The notes below the pieces were generated by a model that saw only the letters and a list, made by a program, of their open reading frames with translations, was not told the origin of the DNA and did not search any database. From NCBI GenBank assembly GCA_002084805.1, contig NBMC01000003.1:124001-188000 (forward strand): 64,000 nt of DNA. Reading direction: 5' to 3'. Made by a program: the position numbers and the translations under genes. Positions 1 through 8,601 of the stretch are shown here, piece after piece. The stretch comes from Spirochaetaceae bacterium 4572_59. Its GTDB lineage: Bacteria > Spirochaetota > Spirochaetia > DSM-2461. The stretch's first letter is position 1, and every line of letters begins with the position of its first letter.

Positions 1-242
1 TAGCCTTTGGTAGAGGGGGAGCTCTGGATACGGTTCTTCCCGGAAAAACAGGTATACTCTTCCAGGAACAGAATACAGAGATGCTGATACAGGCCATTGA
101 AGAGTTTGAAAAGGTTCAATGGGATTCCAAAATAATCAGAGAACATGCAGAGAGTTTCTCCAATGAGCGCTTTGACAGGGAAATTGCCGCTTATGTTTCA
201 GAGAAATGGGAGATAAGAAAGAAAGAAATAGGGCTCTCCTGA
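1..242 (+). CDS. Glycosyltransferase family 4, C-terminal part (cut by window edge)
   Basis: Only the last 79 or so codons are visible, reading in frame from base 3 to a TGA at 240-242. The translation starts AFGRGGALDTVLPGKTGILF, which is the donor-sugar-binding end of many GT4 retaining glycosyltransferases (compare the common AYGRGGALETV...GxTGxLF pattern), and it ends in a charged helical tail. The gene is followed after 28 bases by another GT4 gene on the same strand, so it belongs to the glycosyltransferase run that opens this window and probably works in cell-envelope polysaccharide or glycolipid assembly. The acceptor and the sugar cannot be told from this fragment. Confidence 0.75.
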   Translation, partial: AFGRGGALDTVLPGKTGILFQEQNTEMLIQAIEEFEKVQWDSKIIREHAESFSNERFDREIAAYVSEKWEIRKKEIGLS

Positions 243-270
243 GTCAAGTTTCTTCAAATAAGGGAAATTG

Positions 271-1344
271 ATGAAAATATTATTTGTCTGTTCGGCACGC
301 AGCTGGGGCGGAAATGAGAAATGGTCTTCCATGGCCATGGCAGAACTTCAAAAGCAGGGACACGTCGTTCATATAATGCTCCGGAATCCCGTCCTTTCTA
401 AACGATTCGGAAAAAGCATCCCCTGGCATTTTGCTCCTTTTATCACCCCCTTTGATCCGATCAGCTTTCTACTGGGCCTGATCCTGCTGCTCTGGTACAG
501 GCCGGATGCCATTATCAGCACAAAAAAAGCAGAATACTTCACCTTCGGAGTCTTAAGTAGAATTTTAAAAATCCGTCACATCCTGAGATTGGGAATTGTC
601 CGCGACCTGGACAGCGGATGGAAACGATTTATCTATACACGCCTGAATGAGGGGATCATTGTCAATGCCCGCCGGACAAAGGACAACTTTGAGAAATATG
701 ATTTTGTGGATCAGGAAAAGATCAAACTTATCTATAACGGCATTCCAGAAAGCGGAATAAGTGAAAAAATGACAACTCATAACAAAAGCAGTGATGACCT
801 GTTCAGAATTGTTTCTGTAGGCACCCTCACCCCGCGAAAGGGGTTTCATATTCTAATTGAGGCTCTTTCTCTTCTTTCCCAGGATCTGCAAGATAAGATC
901 CGCCTAAGCATAGTGGGCAGCGGTATCATGAGAAAAGAACTGGAAACACTGATAAAAGATAAGAATCTGAACGATTCTGTGATCTTGGAGGGATATCAGA
1001 AAGATCCTTCTCCCTTTCTCAGAGAGTCTGATCTCTTTGCCCTTATTTCAGAAAATGAAGGGATTTCCAATGCCCTGCTGGAGGCAATGATTATGGGCTT
1101 GCCCGTGATAACAACCGTCTCCGGCGGAACCGCAGAGTTTATGACAGATAAACAAAACGGCTGCTTGGTGGAACGGAATGCCCCGGAGATAGCCCTGCGA
1201 TTGAAAGAGATTCTGAGTGATGAAGGCTCCCTGAAAATAATGGGGCTGGCGGGACAGGACAGGGTTCGTGAGTTTTTTTCTCTCCAGAAAATGGGACAGG
1301 AAGTGGCCTCTTTTCTGAATCCTGCGGAACAGGAAAACTCCTGA
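271..1344 (+). CDS. Glycosyltransferase family 4
   Basis: A complete GT-B type glycosyltransferase of about 357 residues. The N-terminus MKILFVCSARSWGGNEKWSS is the usual first strand plus glycine loop. The C-terminal half carries the phosphate-binding and donor region (VSVGTLTPRKGFHILIEAL) and the E-x7-E motif in ENEGISNALLEAMIMGLP. The ORF track begins at a TTG at 268, but the ATG at 271 sits about 6 bases after an AAGGGA ribosome site and is preferred. The stop overlaps the next start as TGATG, so translation is likely coupled. Envelope glycan or glycolipid synthesis is inferred from the neighbours; the substrate is unknown. Confidence 0.85.
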   Translation: MKILFVCSARSWGGNEKWSSMAMAELQKQGHVVHIMLRNPVLSKRFGKSIPWHFAPFITPFDPISFLLGLILLLWYRPDAIISTKKAEYFTFGVLSRILKIRHILRLGIVRDLDSGWKRFIYTRLNEGIIVNARRTKDNFEKYDFVDQEKIKLIYNGIPESGISEKMTTHNKSSDDLFRIVSVGTLTPRKGFHILIEALSLLSQDLQDKIRLSIVGSGIMRKELETLIKDKNLNDSVILEGYQKDPSPFLRESDLFALISENEGISNALLEAMIMGLPVITTVSGGTAEFMTDKQNGCLVERNAPEIALRLKEILSDEGSLKIMGLAGQDRVREFFSLQKMGQEVASFLNPAEQENS

Positions 1345-2477
1345 TGTCCAGGCTGAAGGTCCTTCACATCTTCCCGGAGTTTAAACGGGGGGGAGCACAG
1401 ATAAATGTCTTGCGCTTTATAAAATCAAGTAAAGATGATTTTGAACACTATGTGGCGGCCGCCCCTTTCAACGGGGAGCTGGAAGAAGAATACCGCCGGG
1501 AAGTGAAGAAAATATTTCCCATAGACATGACTTCCGTCAGCCTTAAAAGCATCCGGATACTGACAAAAACAATAAAAGAGCTGAAACCCGATATTATTCA
1601 TGTTAATGGAAAAGGAGCAGCCTTCTACGGCTATATTAGCTCTTTTTTCACTGGAAAGCCCTACCGGATTTACCATACCATGAGGGGATTCCATATCAAG
1701 TACAGTGGTATTAAATTGAAACTGTATCTGACATTTGAAAAGCTGGCAGCCCGCAGGGGGGATGGAAATATCATGGTGTCTCCCTCCGAAAAAAAACTGC
1801 TTAATCTAAATATTCCGGATCTGAATCAGGAAAAACTCTTTCTAATCCCCAACGGAATAGGTATCCATAAGGATACGGTACTGCCTGAGGAGATCCACTC
1901 TATTCTGGAACAATACAGTATCAATATTGTGACCCTCTCCCGCCTGTCCCGGCAGAAAGACCTGATCACTATGATAGAGGCCTTTGAACGCCTAAAGGAT
2001 AAATATCCGAAAGCGGCTCTGCATATCATGGGAGGAGAAACGCCCCAGGACAGGGAGTACGCCGATAAGGTACGGGCCAGATTGACCAAATCTCCTTCAA
2101 AAGAGAACATCTACCTCTGGGGCTCCGTAAAAGATGCTGGAAGCCTTATCAGACACTATGACCTATACTGGACAACCGCCCTTTTTGAGGGTCTCCCTAC
2201 GGCCGTGGTGGAAGCTGCCCTCTGTCGGACATTGATAGTCGGAACAAAATGTGTTGGAAATGAAGATGTCATCTTCCCCGGAAAAACTGGAATACTGACA
2301 GAAGCGGGAAATACTACCGATAATACAAGAGGCCTGCTGAAAGGATTGTCCCTTCTGGGAACAGAAGAAGCGACTAAATTGATTGATAACGCAGAAATAC
2401 TGTGCAAAGATTTTTCCATAGAGAATAATGCCATAAAGCTTAAAGAGCTCTATAATACCGGCAAAATATCTAAATAG
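1344..2477 (+). CDS. Glycosyltransferase family 4
   Basis: A 377-residue GT4 protein. The start MSRLKVLHIFPEFKRGGAQ has the N-terminal Rossmann strand and a GGAQ loop typical of this family. NIVTLSRLSRQKDLITMIEA marks the start of the donor-binding domain, and EGLPTAVVEAALC supplies the E-x7-E motif. The ATG overlaps the TGA of the preceding gene by one base, and the next gene follows after 11 bases, so these form one operon. The target glycan cannot be assigned from sequence alone. Confidence 0.85.
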   Translation: MSRLKVLHIFPEFKRGGAQINVLRFIKSSKDDFEHYVAAAPFNGELEEEYRREVKKIFPIDMTSVSLKSIRILTKTIKELKPDIIHVNGKGAAFYGYISSFFTGKPYRIYHTMRGFHIKYSGIKLKLYLTFEKLAARRGDGNIMVSPSEKKLLNLNIPDLNQEKLFLIPNGIGIHKDTVLPEEIHSILEQYSINIVTLSRLSRQKDLITMIEAFERLKDKYPKAALHIMGGETPQDREYADKVRARLTKSPSKENIYLWGSVKDAGSLIRHYDLYWTTALFEGLPTAVVEAALCRTLIVGTKCVGNEDVIFPGKTGILTEAGNTTDNTRGLLKGLSLLGTEEATKLIDNAEILCKDFSIENNAIKLKELYNTGKISK

Positions 2478-2488
2478 AGAGTAATAAC

Positions 2489-4342
2489 ATGAAAATTGCT
2501 ATGCTGACAGATACATATACTCCTCAAATCAATGGAGTAGTTACATCGATCCGTTCGTCCGTTGAAGAACTGACCCTATTAGGACATGAAGTTTTTATAT
2601 TTGCACCGGATTTCGGCGGAAAAGAACAATCTGAGGGAAATGTATTCCGTTTTCCCTCAACCGGTTTTCCCTTTAAAGCCATCAAAGAATTTCAGGTATC
2701 CAGAGGATACGGATCCATCATACAGAAATTAAAAGAATTGAAGATAGATCTGATCCACTCTCATGTCCCCGGGTCAATGGGGCTGAAAGCAATTCCCATC
2801 AGCCGTTACCTCAAGATTCCCCATGTACATACCTATCACACCTTCTGGCCCGATTATGTACACTATGTGCCTTTAGGCTCCCGTTATACAAAGCTGACCG
2901 CCGAGCATTATTCTGCTCTGTTCTGCAATCGCTGTGATGCCATTATTGCTCCCACTCAAAAAATACAGGATGCCCTTCGGCTGTACGGAACAAGAACCCC
3001 TATCTCTGTAGTACCCACCGGGATAAAGACAGCAGAGTTTTCCCAACAAACAAATAAGGACCTCCATGAGAGGTTTCATATACCCATGGACCGGAAGATT
3101 CTGGTTTATGCCGGCAGAATTGCCAAAGAGAAAAATGTTTTCTTTCTGCTTGATGTGATGGAAGAAATTATTCACAAAATGAATAATAAAAGATACCACC
3201 TTCTTCTCCTGGGAGACGGAGCGGCCAGGAAAAGTCTTGAAAAACGGGCGGCTGAAACTGGTCTGTCCTCATATATCAGCTATTCAGGCTTTTTAGCCCA
3301 TGAGGATGTGATGGAGATTTTTCATCAATCGGACCTGTTCGTTTTTGCTTCGAGAACAGAAACCCAGGGACTGGTTCTTCTGGAAGCTATGGCCTCAGGG
3401 ATTCCCGCTGTAGTTGTAGAGGCCCTGGGGATTGGAGATATAATGAAGGATGGCAAGGGTGGAATTTCTGTCCCGGAAGATTCTAAGATCTTCAGCCTTG
3501 CGGTTATTGAGATTATGGAAGATGAAAAGCTTTACAATAAAAAGAAAGGTGAAGTAGCAAGAAAAGCGAAGGAATACTCCATCAGCAACTGTACAAAACG
3601 CATGGAAGATTTATATGAGAGAACCCTGGAGAAATTCAAACCTCACTCGTCCGTCCACCTACTGTCCTCTACCATAAGAAGAAGAACCTACCGGAGTCAG
3701 AAACATGATCTGCCCATCTTTGAAGAGACCCTTCAGAACTATCTGGCAGAACCGAAGAACTTACAGAACCGTTACTTTGTCATGCGTCATGGAAAAAGCG
3801 AGGCCAATGAGAAGGGCATTATCATCAGTCATTACAGCAATGGTCTTAAATATTACGGACTAACTGAAGAGGGGAAAGAACAGATAAGAGAATCCTTCTC
3901 TAAGCAGTCTTTGCTGGATAGTTCAACCATTATCATATCGTCGGACTTTCTCAGAGCCCGGGAAAGCGCAACAATAGCGGCGGCTGAACTGAAAACAAAA
4001 CCTCCCCGAACGACCATGCTTCTGAGAGAGAGGTATTTTGGCCGTTATGAAGAGAGGGAAGACCTGTACTACAAAATGGTGTGGCAGCTGGATGAAAAGG
4101 ATGATAATAATAGCGAGTTCGGAGTAGAAAGTCCCGATGCCGTACAGGAACGTGTCCGTATGCTGATCCGTCAGCTAGAGGAAGAGTATCAGAATGAACA
4201 GATTCTTCTTGTATCTCATGGGGATACCCTGCAGATTACTCAAACCTGGACAGAGGGCGTCCCTGCGGGACTCCACCGCAGCCTGAAACATCTTGAAACC
4301 GGAGAAATTAGAGAACTGGTTCTAAAAAAACTGGAAGATTAA
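2489..4342 (+). CDS. Glycosyltransferase (GT4) fused to a histidine phosphatase domain
   Basis: A 617-residue two-domain protein. Residues 1 to about 385 are a GT4 glycosyltransferase of the diacylglycerol/phosphatidylinositol type: the start MKIAMLTDTYTPQINGVVTS is the classic opening of that group, with the donor site at LVYAGRIAKEKN and the E-x7-E in ETQGLVLLEAMASG. After a basic linker (about 390-425) comes a phosphoglycerate-mutase-like histidine phosphatase: the catalytic RHG lies in YFVMRHGKSEAN near residue 433, an acid loop in LRERYFGRYEER, and the second catalytic His in VSHGDT near 576. The reading frame is continuous, so the fusion is real in this sequence. It follows two GT4 genes in one operon. 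Glycolipid synthesis with a linked dephosphorylation step is an inference. Confidence 0.85.
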   Translation: MKIAMLTDTYTPQINGVVTSIRSSVEELTLLGHEVFIFAPDFGGKEQSEGNVFRFPSTGFPFKAIKEFQVSRGYGSIIQKLKELKIDLIHSHVPGSMGLKAIPISRYLKIPHVHTYHTFWPDYVHYVPLGSRYTKLTAEHYSALFCNRCDAIIAPTQKIQDALRLYGTRTPISVVPTGIKTAEFSQQTNKDLHERFHIPMDRKILVYAGRIAKEKNVFFLLDVMEEIIHKMNNKRYHLLLLGDGAARKSLEKRAAETGLSSYISYSGFLAHEDVMEIFHQSDLFVFASRTETQGLVLLEAMASGIPAVVVEALGIGDIMKDGKGGISVPEDSKIFSLAVIEIMEDEKLYNKKKGEVARKAKEYSISNCTKRMEDLYERTLEKFKPHSSVHLLSSTIRRRTYRSQKHDLPIFEETLQNYLAEPKNLQNRYFVMRHGKSEANEKGIIISHYSNGLKYYGLTEEGKEQIRESFSKQSLLDSSTIIISSDFLRARESATIAAAELKTKPPRTTMLLRERYFGRYEEREDLYYKMVWQLDEKDDNNSEFGVESPDAVQERVRMLIRQLEEEYQNEQILLVSHGDTLQITQTWTEGVPAGLHRSLKHLETGEIRELVLKKLED

Positions 4343-4376
4343 GAGCCGCCGCAGGGGATTCATCTGTCATGAGGAG

Positions 4377-5264
4377 TCAGTCCTGACAGGACTCTACCAG
4401 AGAAGTAAAAGCCCTGACCACAGGAGTTTGACTGTTGCGCCGGTTCACACAGAGCCCGACCTTATATGGTGCCAACTCCTCAACTTCTTCCAGAACCCGG
4501 ATGGAATCCCTCATGGGGCTGGTTTCCCGTACGAGAGAGGGAACGATTCCCACACCAAACCCCAAACTGACCAGTGCCATAATACCCTCATTTCCATCGG
4601 CTTCGGCATAAATTTCCGGCTGAATCTGGTGACTGCGGAAAAATCGGTCAATCCTCTTCCGGGCCAAACCTTTCTCCGGCAATATCAGGGGAAGTTCATA
4701 CCAGGATTTACCGCTGGTAGAAATTTTTGTATTGATATCACAATCCATGGAAGGAACAACAAGCTGAAGAGGTGTTTCGGTGACATTCAGGAAAATAAGG
4801 TTTTCCGATAGGATATCCGGTTCGGCAGCCACGGAGAGATCGGAAAGACCGTTTACCACAGCCGAAACGGCATCCGCAGCGGATCCGGTTTTCAATTTGA
4901 TATGAATCCCGGGAAACTGCTGCCGGCACAGACTCAGCAGATCAGGCAGAATGGTATAACAACCCGTAACGGAACTGTAAAGGGTAAGTTCGCCTCTGAG
5001 CTCATTCTCATCCTCAGACAGATCATTCTGAAGGCTTTGCCATTGATCCATAACATCCCGGGCATACTCCCGGAAGCGCTGCCCCGCAGGAGTCAGAATG
5101 ACCCCCCGATTATCCCTGAAAAAAAGTCTCTGTCCGACCTGATCCTCCATGCGCTGAATGGTCCGGCTTAAGGCAGAAGGACTGATAGCCATAAGATGAC
5201 TGGTTCTGGTATAGTGCAAAGTTTCGGCCAGTTTCAGAAAGAGCTGTAGCTCGCGTATATCCAT
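4377..5264 (-). CDS. ilvY: LysR-family regulator, IlvY type
   Basis: A 295-residue LysR-type transcriptional regulator. The winged helix-turn-helix is at residues 1-60 (MDIRELQLFLKLAETLHYTR, then SPSALSRTIQRMEDQVGQ) and the effector-binding domain spans roughly 90-290. The sequence follows Escherichia coli IlvY, as recalled, closely along its whole length (for example LSGELxxxxSVTxxYxxLPxLL, KLxTGxAADA, ARKRIDRFFR, VSLGFGVGIVP). IlvY activates ilvC in response to acetohydroxy acids. No ilvC lies beside it here; the divergent neighbour encodes a lipoprotein, so the target genes are probably elsewhere. The assignment rests on similarity, not context. Confidence 0.75.
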   Translation of the reverse strand: MDIRELQLFLKLAETLHYTRTSHLMAISPSALSRTIQRMEDQVGQRLFFRDNRGVILTPAGQRFREYARDVMDQWQSLQNDLSEDENELRGELTLYSSVTGCYTILPDLLSLCRQQFPGIHIKLKTGSAADAVSAVVNGLSDLSVAAEPDILSENLIFLNVTETPLQLVVPSMDCDINTKISTSGKSWYELPLILPEKGLARKRIDRFFRSHQIQPEIYAEADGNEGIMALVSLGFGVGIVPSLVRETSPMRDSIRVLEEVEELAPYKVGLCVNRRNSQTPVVRAFTSLVESCQD

Positions 5265-5414
5265 GAATTGTCCTTAGCTGTATTATAAGCCCTATTATAC
5301 AATAGAACGTATCAAGAATAAAATAGGACTCATCTGTAACCAACCCTTTTCTTTAGACTCTGATTAGTATAATCTATCTGATCGAAACAGACTGACTGTT
5401 TTTTGGAGGTAAAA

Positions 5415-6140
5415 TTGAAATTTCCCCTGTTTTCCGCAGTGATATGCATGATGATACTAGCCTCCTGTTCCGTTGATCAGGATATTTTTCTGAATTCCGA
5501 CGGCTCAGGTACAGTTACGGGACGGATCCTTCTGGATGATTTCTATCTGAATACACTCACTGATCTGACAGACTTGAATGCCCCTTCCGAGGGAGAGAGA
5601 ACAGCTATGGATCCGGAAATGATTTCTGCTGAATTAAATAGGAACCCCTACCTTCAGAATATTCAAATAAGCTCTGCCGCTCCGGGAATCTATCAAGGGC
5701 AACTGAGCTTTCATGATGTGGAGGAACTTTTTTATACAGATGAAGGAGTTGAAAGTTCTGTACTATCATTTCATAAAAATAACGAAAACAGTACTTTAAT
5801 CATACGAATTAACAGTGATAACTTTCAGGAACTATTCCGCCTGTTTCCTGTTCTTCAGGATCCGGGATTTCAGTATTTTCTCCCGGAACCTTCTATTACA
5901 CGTAGTGAATATATTGAGATGCTTCTCTTTCTTTTCGAAGATCAGTTTGACCGCAGTGAAGATGAGCTGCTGTTGAAAATCGAGAAAGCCTCTCTTAATT
6001 TAACAATCCATACGGATGGGAATATTATCTCTTCGGAAGGAGGTTCTCTTGCAGATGATAATCAATGGCGTATTGAGATTCCTCTTCTTGAGCTCCTTCT
6101 TCACCGGAAAGAGCTTTTCTATTCGCTAACATTTAAGTAA
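5415..6140 (+). CDS. Lipoprotein of unknown function
   Basis: A predicted lipoprotein of about 241 residues. A hydrophobic signal peptide ends in the lipobox LASC (Cys18), and the mature part begins SVDQDIFLNSDGSGTVTG. The start is taken as the TTG at 5415, four bases after a clear GGAGGT site; the ORF track's TTG at 5403 lies upstream of that site and would place the Shine-Dalgarno inside the gene. The body is acidic with no motif that I recognise. The pattern of short strands after the signal resembles other spirochaete lipoproteins, but no function is claimed. It is 11 bases upstream of gpsA and probably co-transcribed with it. Confidence 0.7.
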   Translation: MKFPLFSAVICMMILASCSVDQDIFLNSDGSGTVTGRILLDDFYLNTLTDLTDLNAPSEGERTAMDPEMISAELNRNPYLQNIQISSAAPGIYQGQLSFHDVEELFYTDEGVESSVLSFHKNNENSTLIIRINSDNFQELFRLFPVLQDPGFQYFLPEPSITRSEYIEMLLFLFEDQFDRSEDELLLKIEKASLNLTIHTDGNIISSEGGSLADDNQWRIEIPLLELLLHRKELFYSLTFK

Positions 6141-6151
6141 AGGACAATAAA

Positions 6152-7198
6152 ATGACAAAGAAAACTGTTGGAATTATAGGTGCCGGAGCATTCGGTACAG
6201 CCCTGGCAAAGACCCTTGGACAGAAAGGTATTTCTGTAAGCCTTTGGAGCTTTACAGAAGAAGGTACAAGAAATATCAATGAATCAAGAGAGAATAAACA
6301 GTTTCTTCCCGGAGTTATTATTCCCCCATCTGTCAGGGCCACATGCGATATCCGCGAAGCCGCCGACGGAAAGGACTACCTGATAATGGCAACTCCGTCC
6401 CTCTTTCTGGTTGATACACTGAAACAGATTCTCTCCATCCCCTCTATCGTTGAGGGTGAAACCCTTATTGCCACAATTACCAAAGGATTTATTGCTGGAA
6501 AAAACGGCCCCCAGTTTATGCTGGAAACCATGGAAAATTATCTTCCCGGGTCTTATAAGGGGAATACGGTTTATATATCAGGGCCCAGTCATGCCGAAGA
6601 GATCGGTGCAGAGAAAATTACCGGCCTGATCAGCGCCTCCCTGAATCCCCGGAACTCCATTGAATTCCGTGAACTTCTCAGTTCATCCTATACCAGACTC
6701 TTCTCCTCTCTGGATATTATCGGAGTACAGGCCAGTGCGGCTCTCAAAAATGTCATTGCCATTGCCTTCGGAATCCTGGATGCCCTGAAAGAAACAACGG
6801 CCATGGTGGGAGACAATACAGAATCCTTCCTCTTTGCTGCCGGTTTGAATGAGCTGCAACTGCTGGGGAAAAACCTCGGATCCACCCACCCTGAAACGTT
6901 CACATCCATCGCCGGGGTAGGAGACCTGGATGTAACCTGCCGCTCCCAATTCGGACGGAACAGACGCTTTGGAAGAGATATTATACTAAAAAGGATACAC
7001 GAACAGTTTTCCGGAATTGATGACCTTATCGATAATATCGGATCCATCGGATATCTGCCAGAAGGTGCCATCGCCGCCCGATATGCTGTGGAGTTCGGAG
7101 AAAAATTCAATCTGAAACTGCCGATTACCCAGCTGGTTTACGATATACTGAACAGGGATCTGAAACCAGAAAATGCTATGGACGCTTTTCTGGCCTGA
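6152..7198 (+). CDS. gpsA: Glycerol-3-phosphate dehydrogenase [NAD(P)+]
   Basis: A 348-residue NAD(P)-dependent sn-glycerol-3-phosphate dehydrogenase, which reduces dihydroxyacetone phosphate to make the glycerol backbone of phospholipids. The N-terminal dinucleotide fold shows GIIGAGAFGTALAKTLG. The substrate region includes ISGPSHAEEI, the catalytic lysine segment ASAALKNVIAIAFGI and the GVGDLDVTCRSQFGRNRRFG signature. The length is normal. An AGGAC ribosome site precedes the ATG. The 3' end overlaps the convergent radical SAM gene by 23 bases. Cytoplasmic. Confidence 0.95.
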   Translation: MTKKTVGIIGAGAFGTALAKTLGQKGISVSLWSFTEEGTRNINESRENKQFLPGVIIPPSVRATCDIREAADGKDYLIMATPSLFLVDTLKQILSIPSIVEGETLIATITKGFIAGKNGPQFMLETMENYLPGSYKGNTVYISGPSHAEEIGAEKITGLISASLNPRNSIEFRELLSSSYTRLFSSLDIIGVQASAALKNVIAIAFGILDALKETTAMVGDNTESFLFAAGLNELQLLGKNLGSTHPETFTSIAGVGDLDVTCRSQFGRNRRFGRDIILKRIHEQFSGIDDLIDNIGSIGYLPEGAIAARYAVEFGEKFNLKLPITQLVYDILNRDLKPENAMDAFLA

Positions 7199-8540
7199 AA
7201 TAGAGCTCTCTGGTCAGTTTTTTAAGACGCTCCAGGTCCTCCCGGCGAAAGCCCTCCCACTCCATGGAGAAAAAAGTACTGTTGTGATACAGCGGCTCTT
7301 CCTCCAGGGGGAAGGAACTTGTCCGGACACTCTCATCCCAGAGAGCTGTTCCCGGAACCGGAGAAAACTGAGCCAGCCGGCAGCGGAGACCGAAACCGGA
7401 AGCATAACGAATGGATCTTTCCACCTCTTCCCAACGCTGCCCCGGCAGTCCTGCCAGAATGTAAACGGCAACCTTGTGGAGTGGAAATCCGGAAGATTTC
7501 AGAGCATCCACAGCGCGGGCAAACACATCCATGGTAACTTTACCGTCTTTTTTCTCATGAAAATCATCATCAGAACTCTCAAATCCCATCCGGATCTCAC
7601 GAAAACCGGCCCGGATCATCAGCTTCAGAACATTCTCATCCAGATAACGGATATGCAGGGCATTGGGGTTATAGAAACGGAGTGGCAGGTTCAAACGGAT
7701 GATCTCTTTAAGAAAAGGAATAAAAATTTTCTCTTTATCTACCAGTAGAGCATCATCATAGAAGGCAAAATCCCGGGTTCCCCAACGTTCATAGAGAGCT
7801 TTGATAGTCTTAATCGCTTGTCCCGGATCTCCCGCTTGAAACTTAGGGCTAAGACAGCTGGAGGCGCAGTAATCACAGTTGAAAGGGCAACCCTCGTTAA
7901 GACGGATGACAGCACTATCCCGCCAAACGGGATCATCATTCATATAATCCACCCCCGGGGCTCCTGAAGGCAGAGGAAAACCTCTCTTCTCCAGTTCCTC
8001 TTTCATTCCCGGCCAGACAGGTCCTTTTGTCACAAAATCAGCTGCACAAACCTTCAGACAGTGTTCTTTCATCAGCGTGGCATAGACACCCCCTACCCCG
8101 ACAGGACAGCCGGGCCAGGCGATACGGCAAAGTTCTACAGCTTCCTGTACGCCCCTGTACCAGTAGGTCATTCCGGAAGTAATCAGGATAAGATCCGGTT
8201 TTCTGTCCAGAGAACGGATTTTACGCAGCAGCTCTTCCTTCACTATCCCGTAACGGGCAAACTTCCGGGGAATTCTGGCCAGGTTTTCCGGATAATCCAG
8301 CTCCTGTCTGAAAAATTTTCCAGTACCATCCCGTCTGCGTTGAGGCTTTCCAAGCGTTTCCAGGCTTACGGGGTCACTATAATCGAGAGCATTTATATGG
8401 GTGACTTCATAGGAGTTCTGTTCAAGCCACTTTCCGATTCTGAGTAGTCCGAAGGGCTTCAGAAAGAGATCATACAGGGCAAAATCATAGATGGGAGGAT
8501 TGATCAGAACAACATGAGGACCATGGGAAGAGGATTTCAT
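7176..8540 (-). CDS. B12-binding-domain radical SAM protein
   Basis: A protein of about 454 residues. The N-terminal part (VVLINPPIYDFALYDLFLKP) looks like the cobalamin-binding domain of the B12-dependent radical SAM class, and the central part has the radical SAM cluster motif CPFNCDYC at about residues 217-224, followed by the usual FYDDALLVDKEKI and ILAGLPGQRWEEV segments. It should bind a 4Fe-4S cluster and cleave S-adenosylmethionine; many relatives methylate or rearrange unactivated carbons. The start is chosen at the ATG of MKSSSHGPHV, because the extra N-terminal residues of the ORF track would overlap the divergent gene's promoter. The substrate is unknown. Confidence 0.8.
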   Translation of the reverse strand: MKSSSHGPHVVLINPPIYDFALYDLFLKPFGLLRIGKWLEQNSYEVTHINALDYSDPVSLETLGKPQRRRDGTGKFFRQELDYPENLARIPRKFARYGIVKEELLRKIRSLDRKPDLILITSGMTYWYRGVQEAVELCRIAWPGCPVGVGGVYATLMKEHCLKVCAADFVTKGPVWPGMKEELEKRGFPLPSGAPGVDYMNDDPVWRDSAVIRLNEGCPFNCDYCASSCLSPKFQAGDPGQAIKTIKALYERWGTRDFAFYDDALLVDKEKIFIPFLKEIIRLNLPLRFYNPNALHIRYLDENVLKLMIRAGFREIRMGFESSDDDFHEKKDGKVTMDVFARAVDALKSSGFPLHKVAVYILAGLPGQRWEEVERSIRYASGFGLRCRLAQFSPVPGTALWDESVRTSSFPLEEEPLYHNSTFFSMEWEGFRREDLERLKKLTRELYFRPEKRP

Positions 8541-8564
8541 AAGATTTTCTATCACAAAGATGAC

Positions 8565-8593
8565 TTGCAAGCAAGGGATTGAAAGGGTACAAT
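8565..8593 (+). promoter_or_regulatory. Sigma-70-type promoter placed for a leaderless start
   Basis: TTGCAA and TACAAT are separated by 17 bases, and the ATG of the exported protein gene at 8602 begins 8 bases after the -10 box. Transcription would therefore start at or within a base or two of the ATG. No convincing ribosome site fits between. Confidence 0.6.
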
Positions 8594-8601
8594 TCCTTAC
8601 A

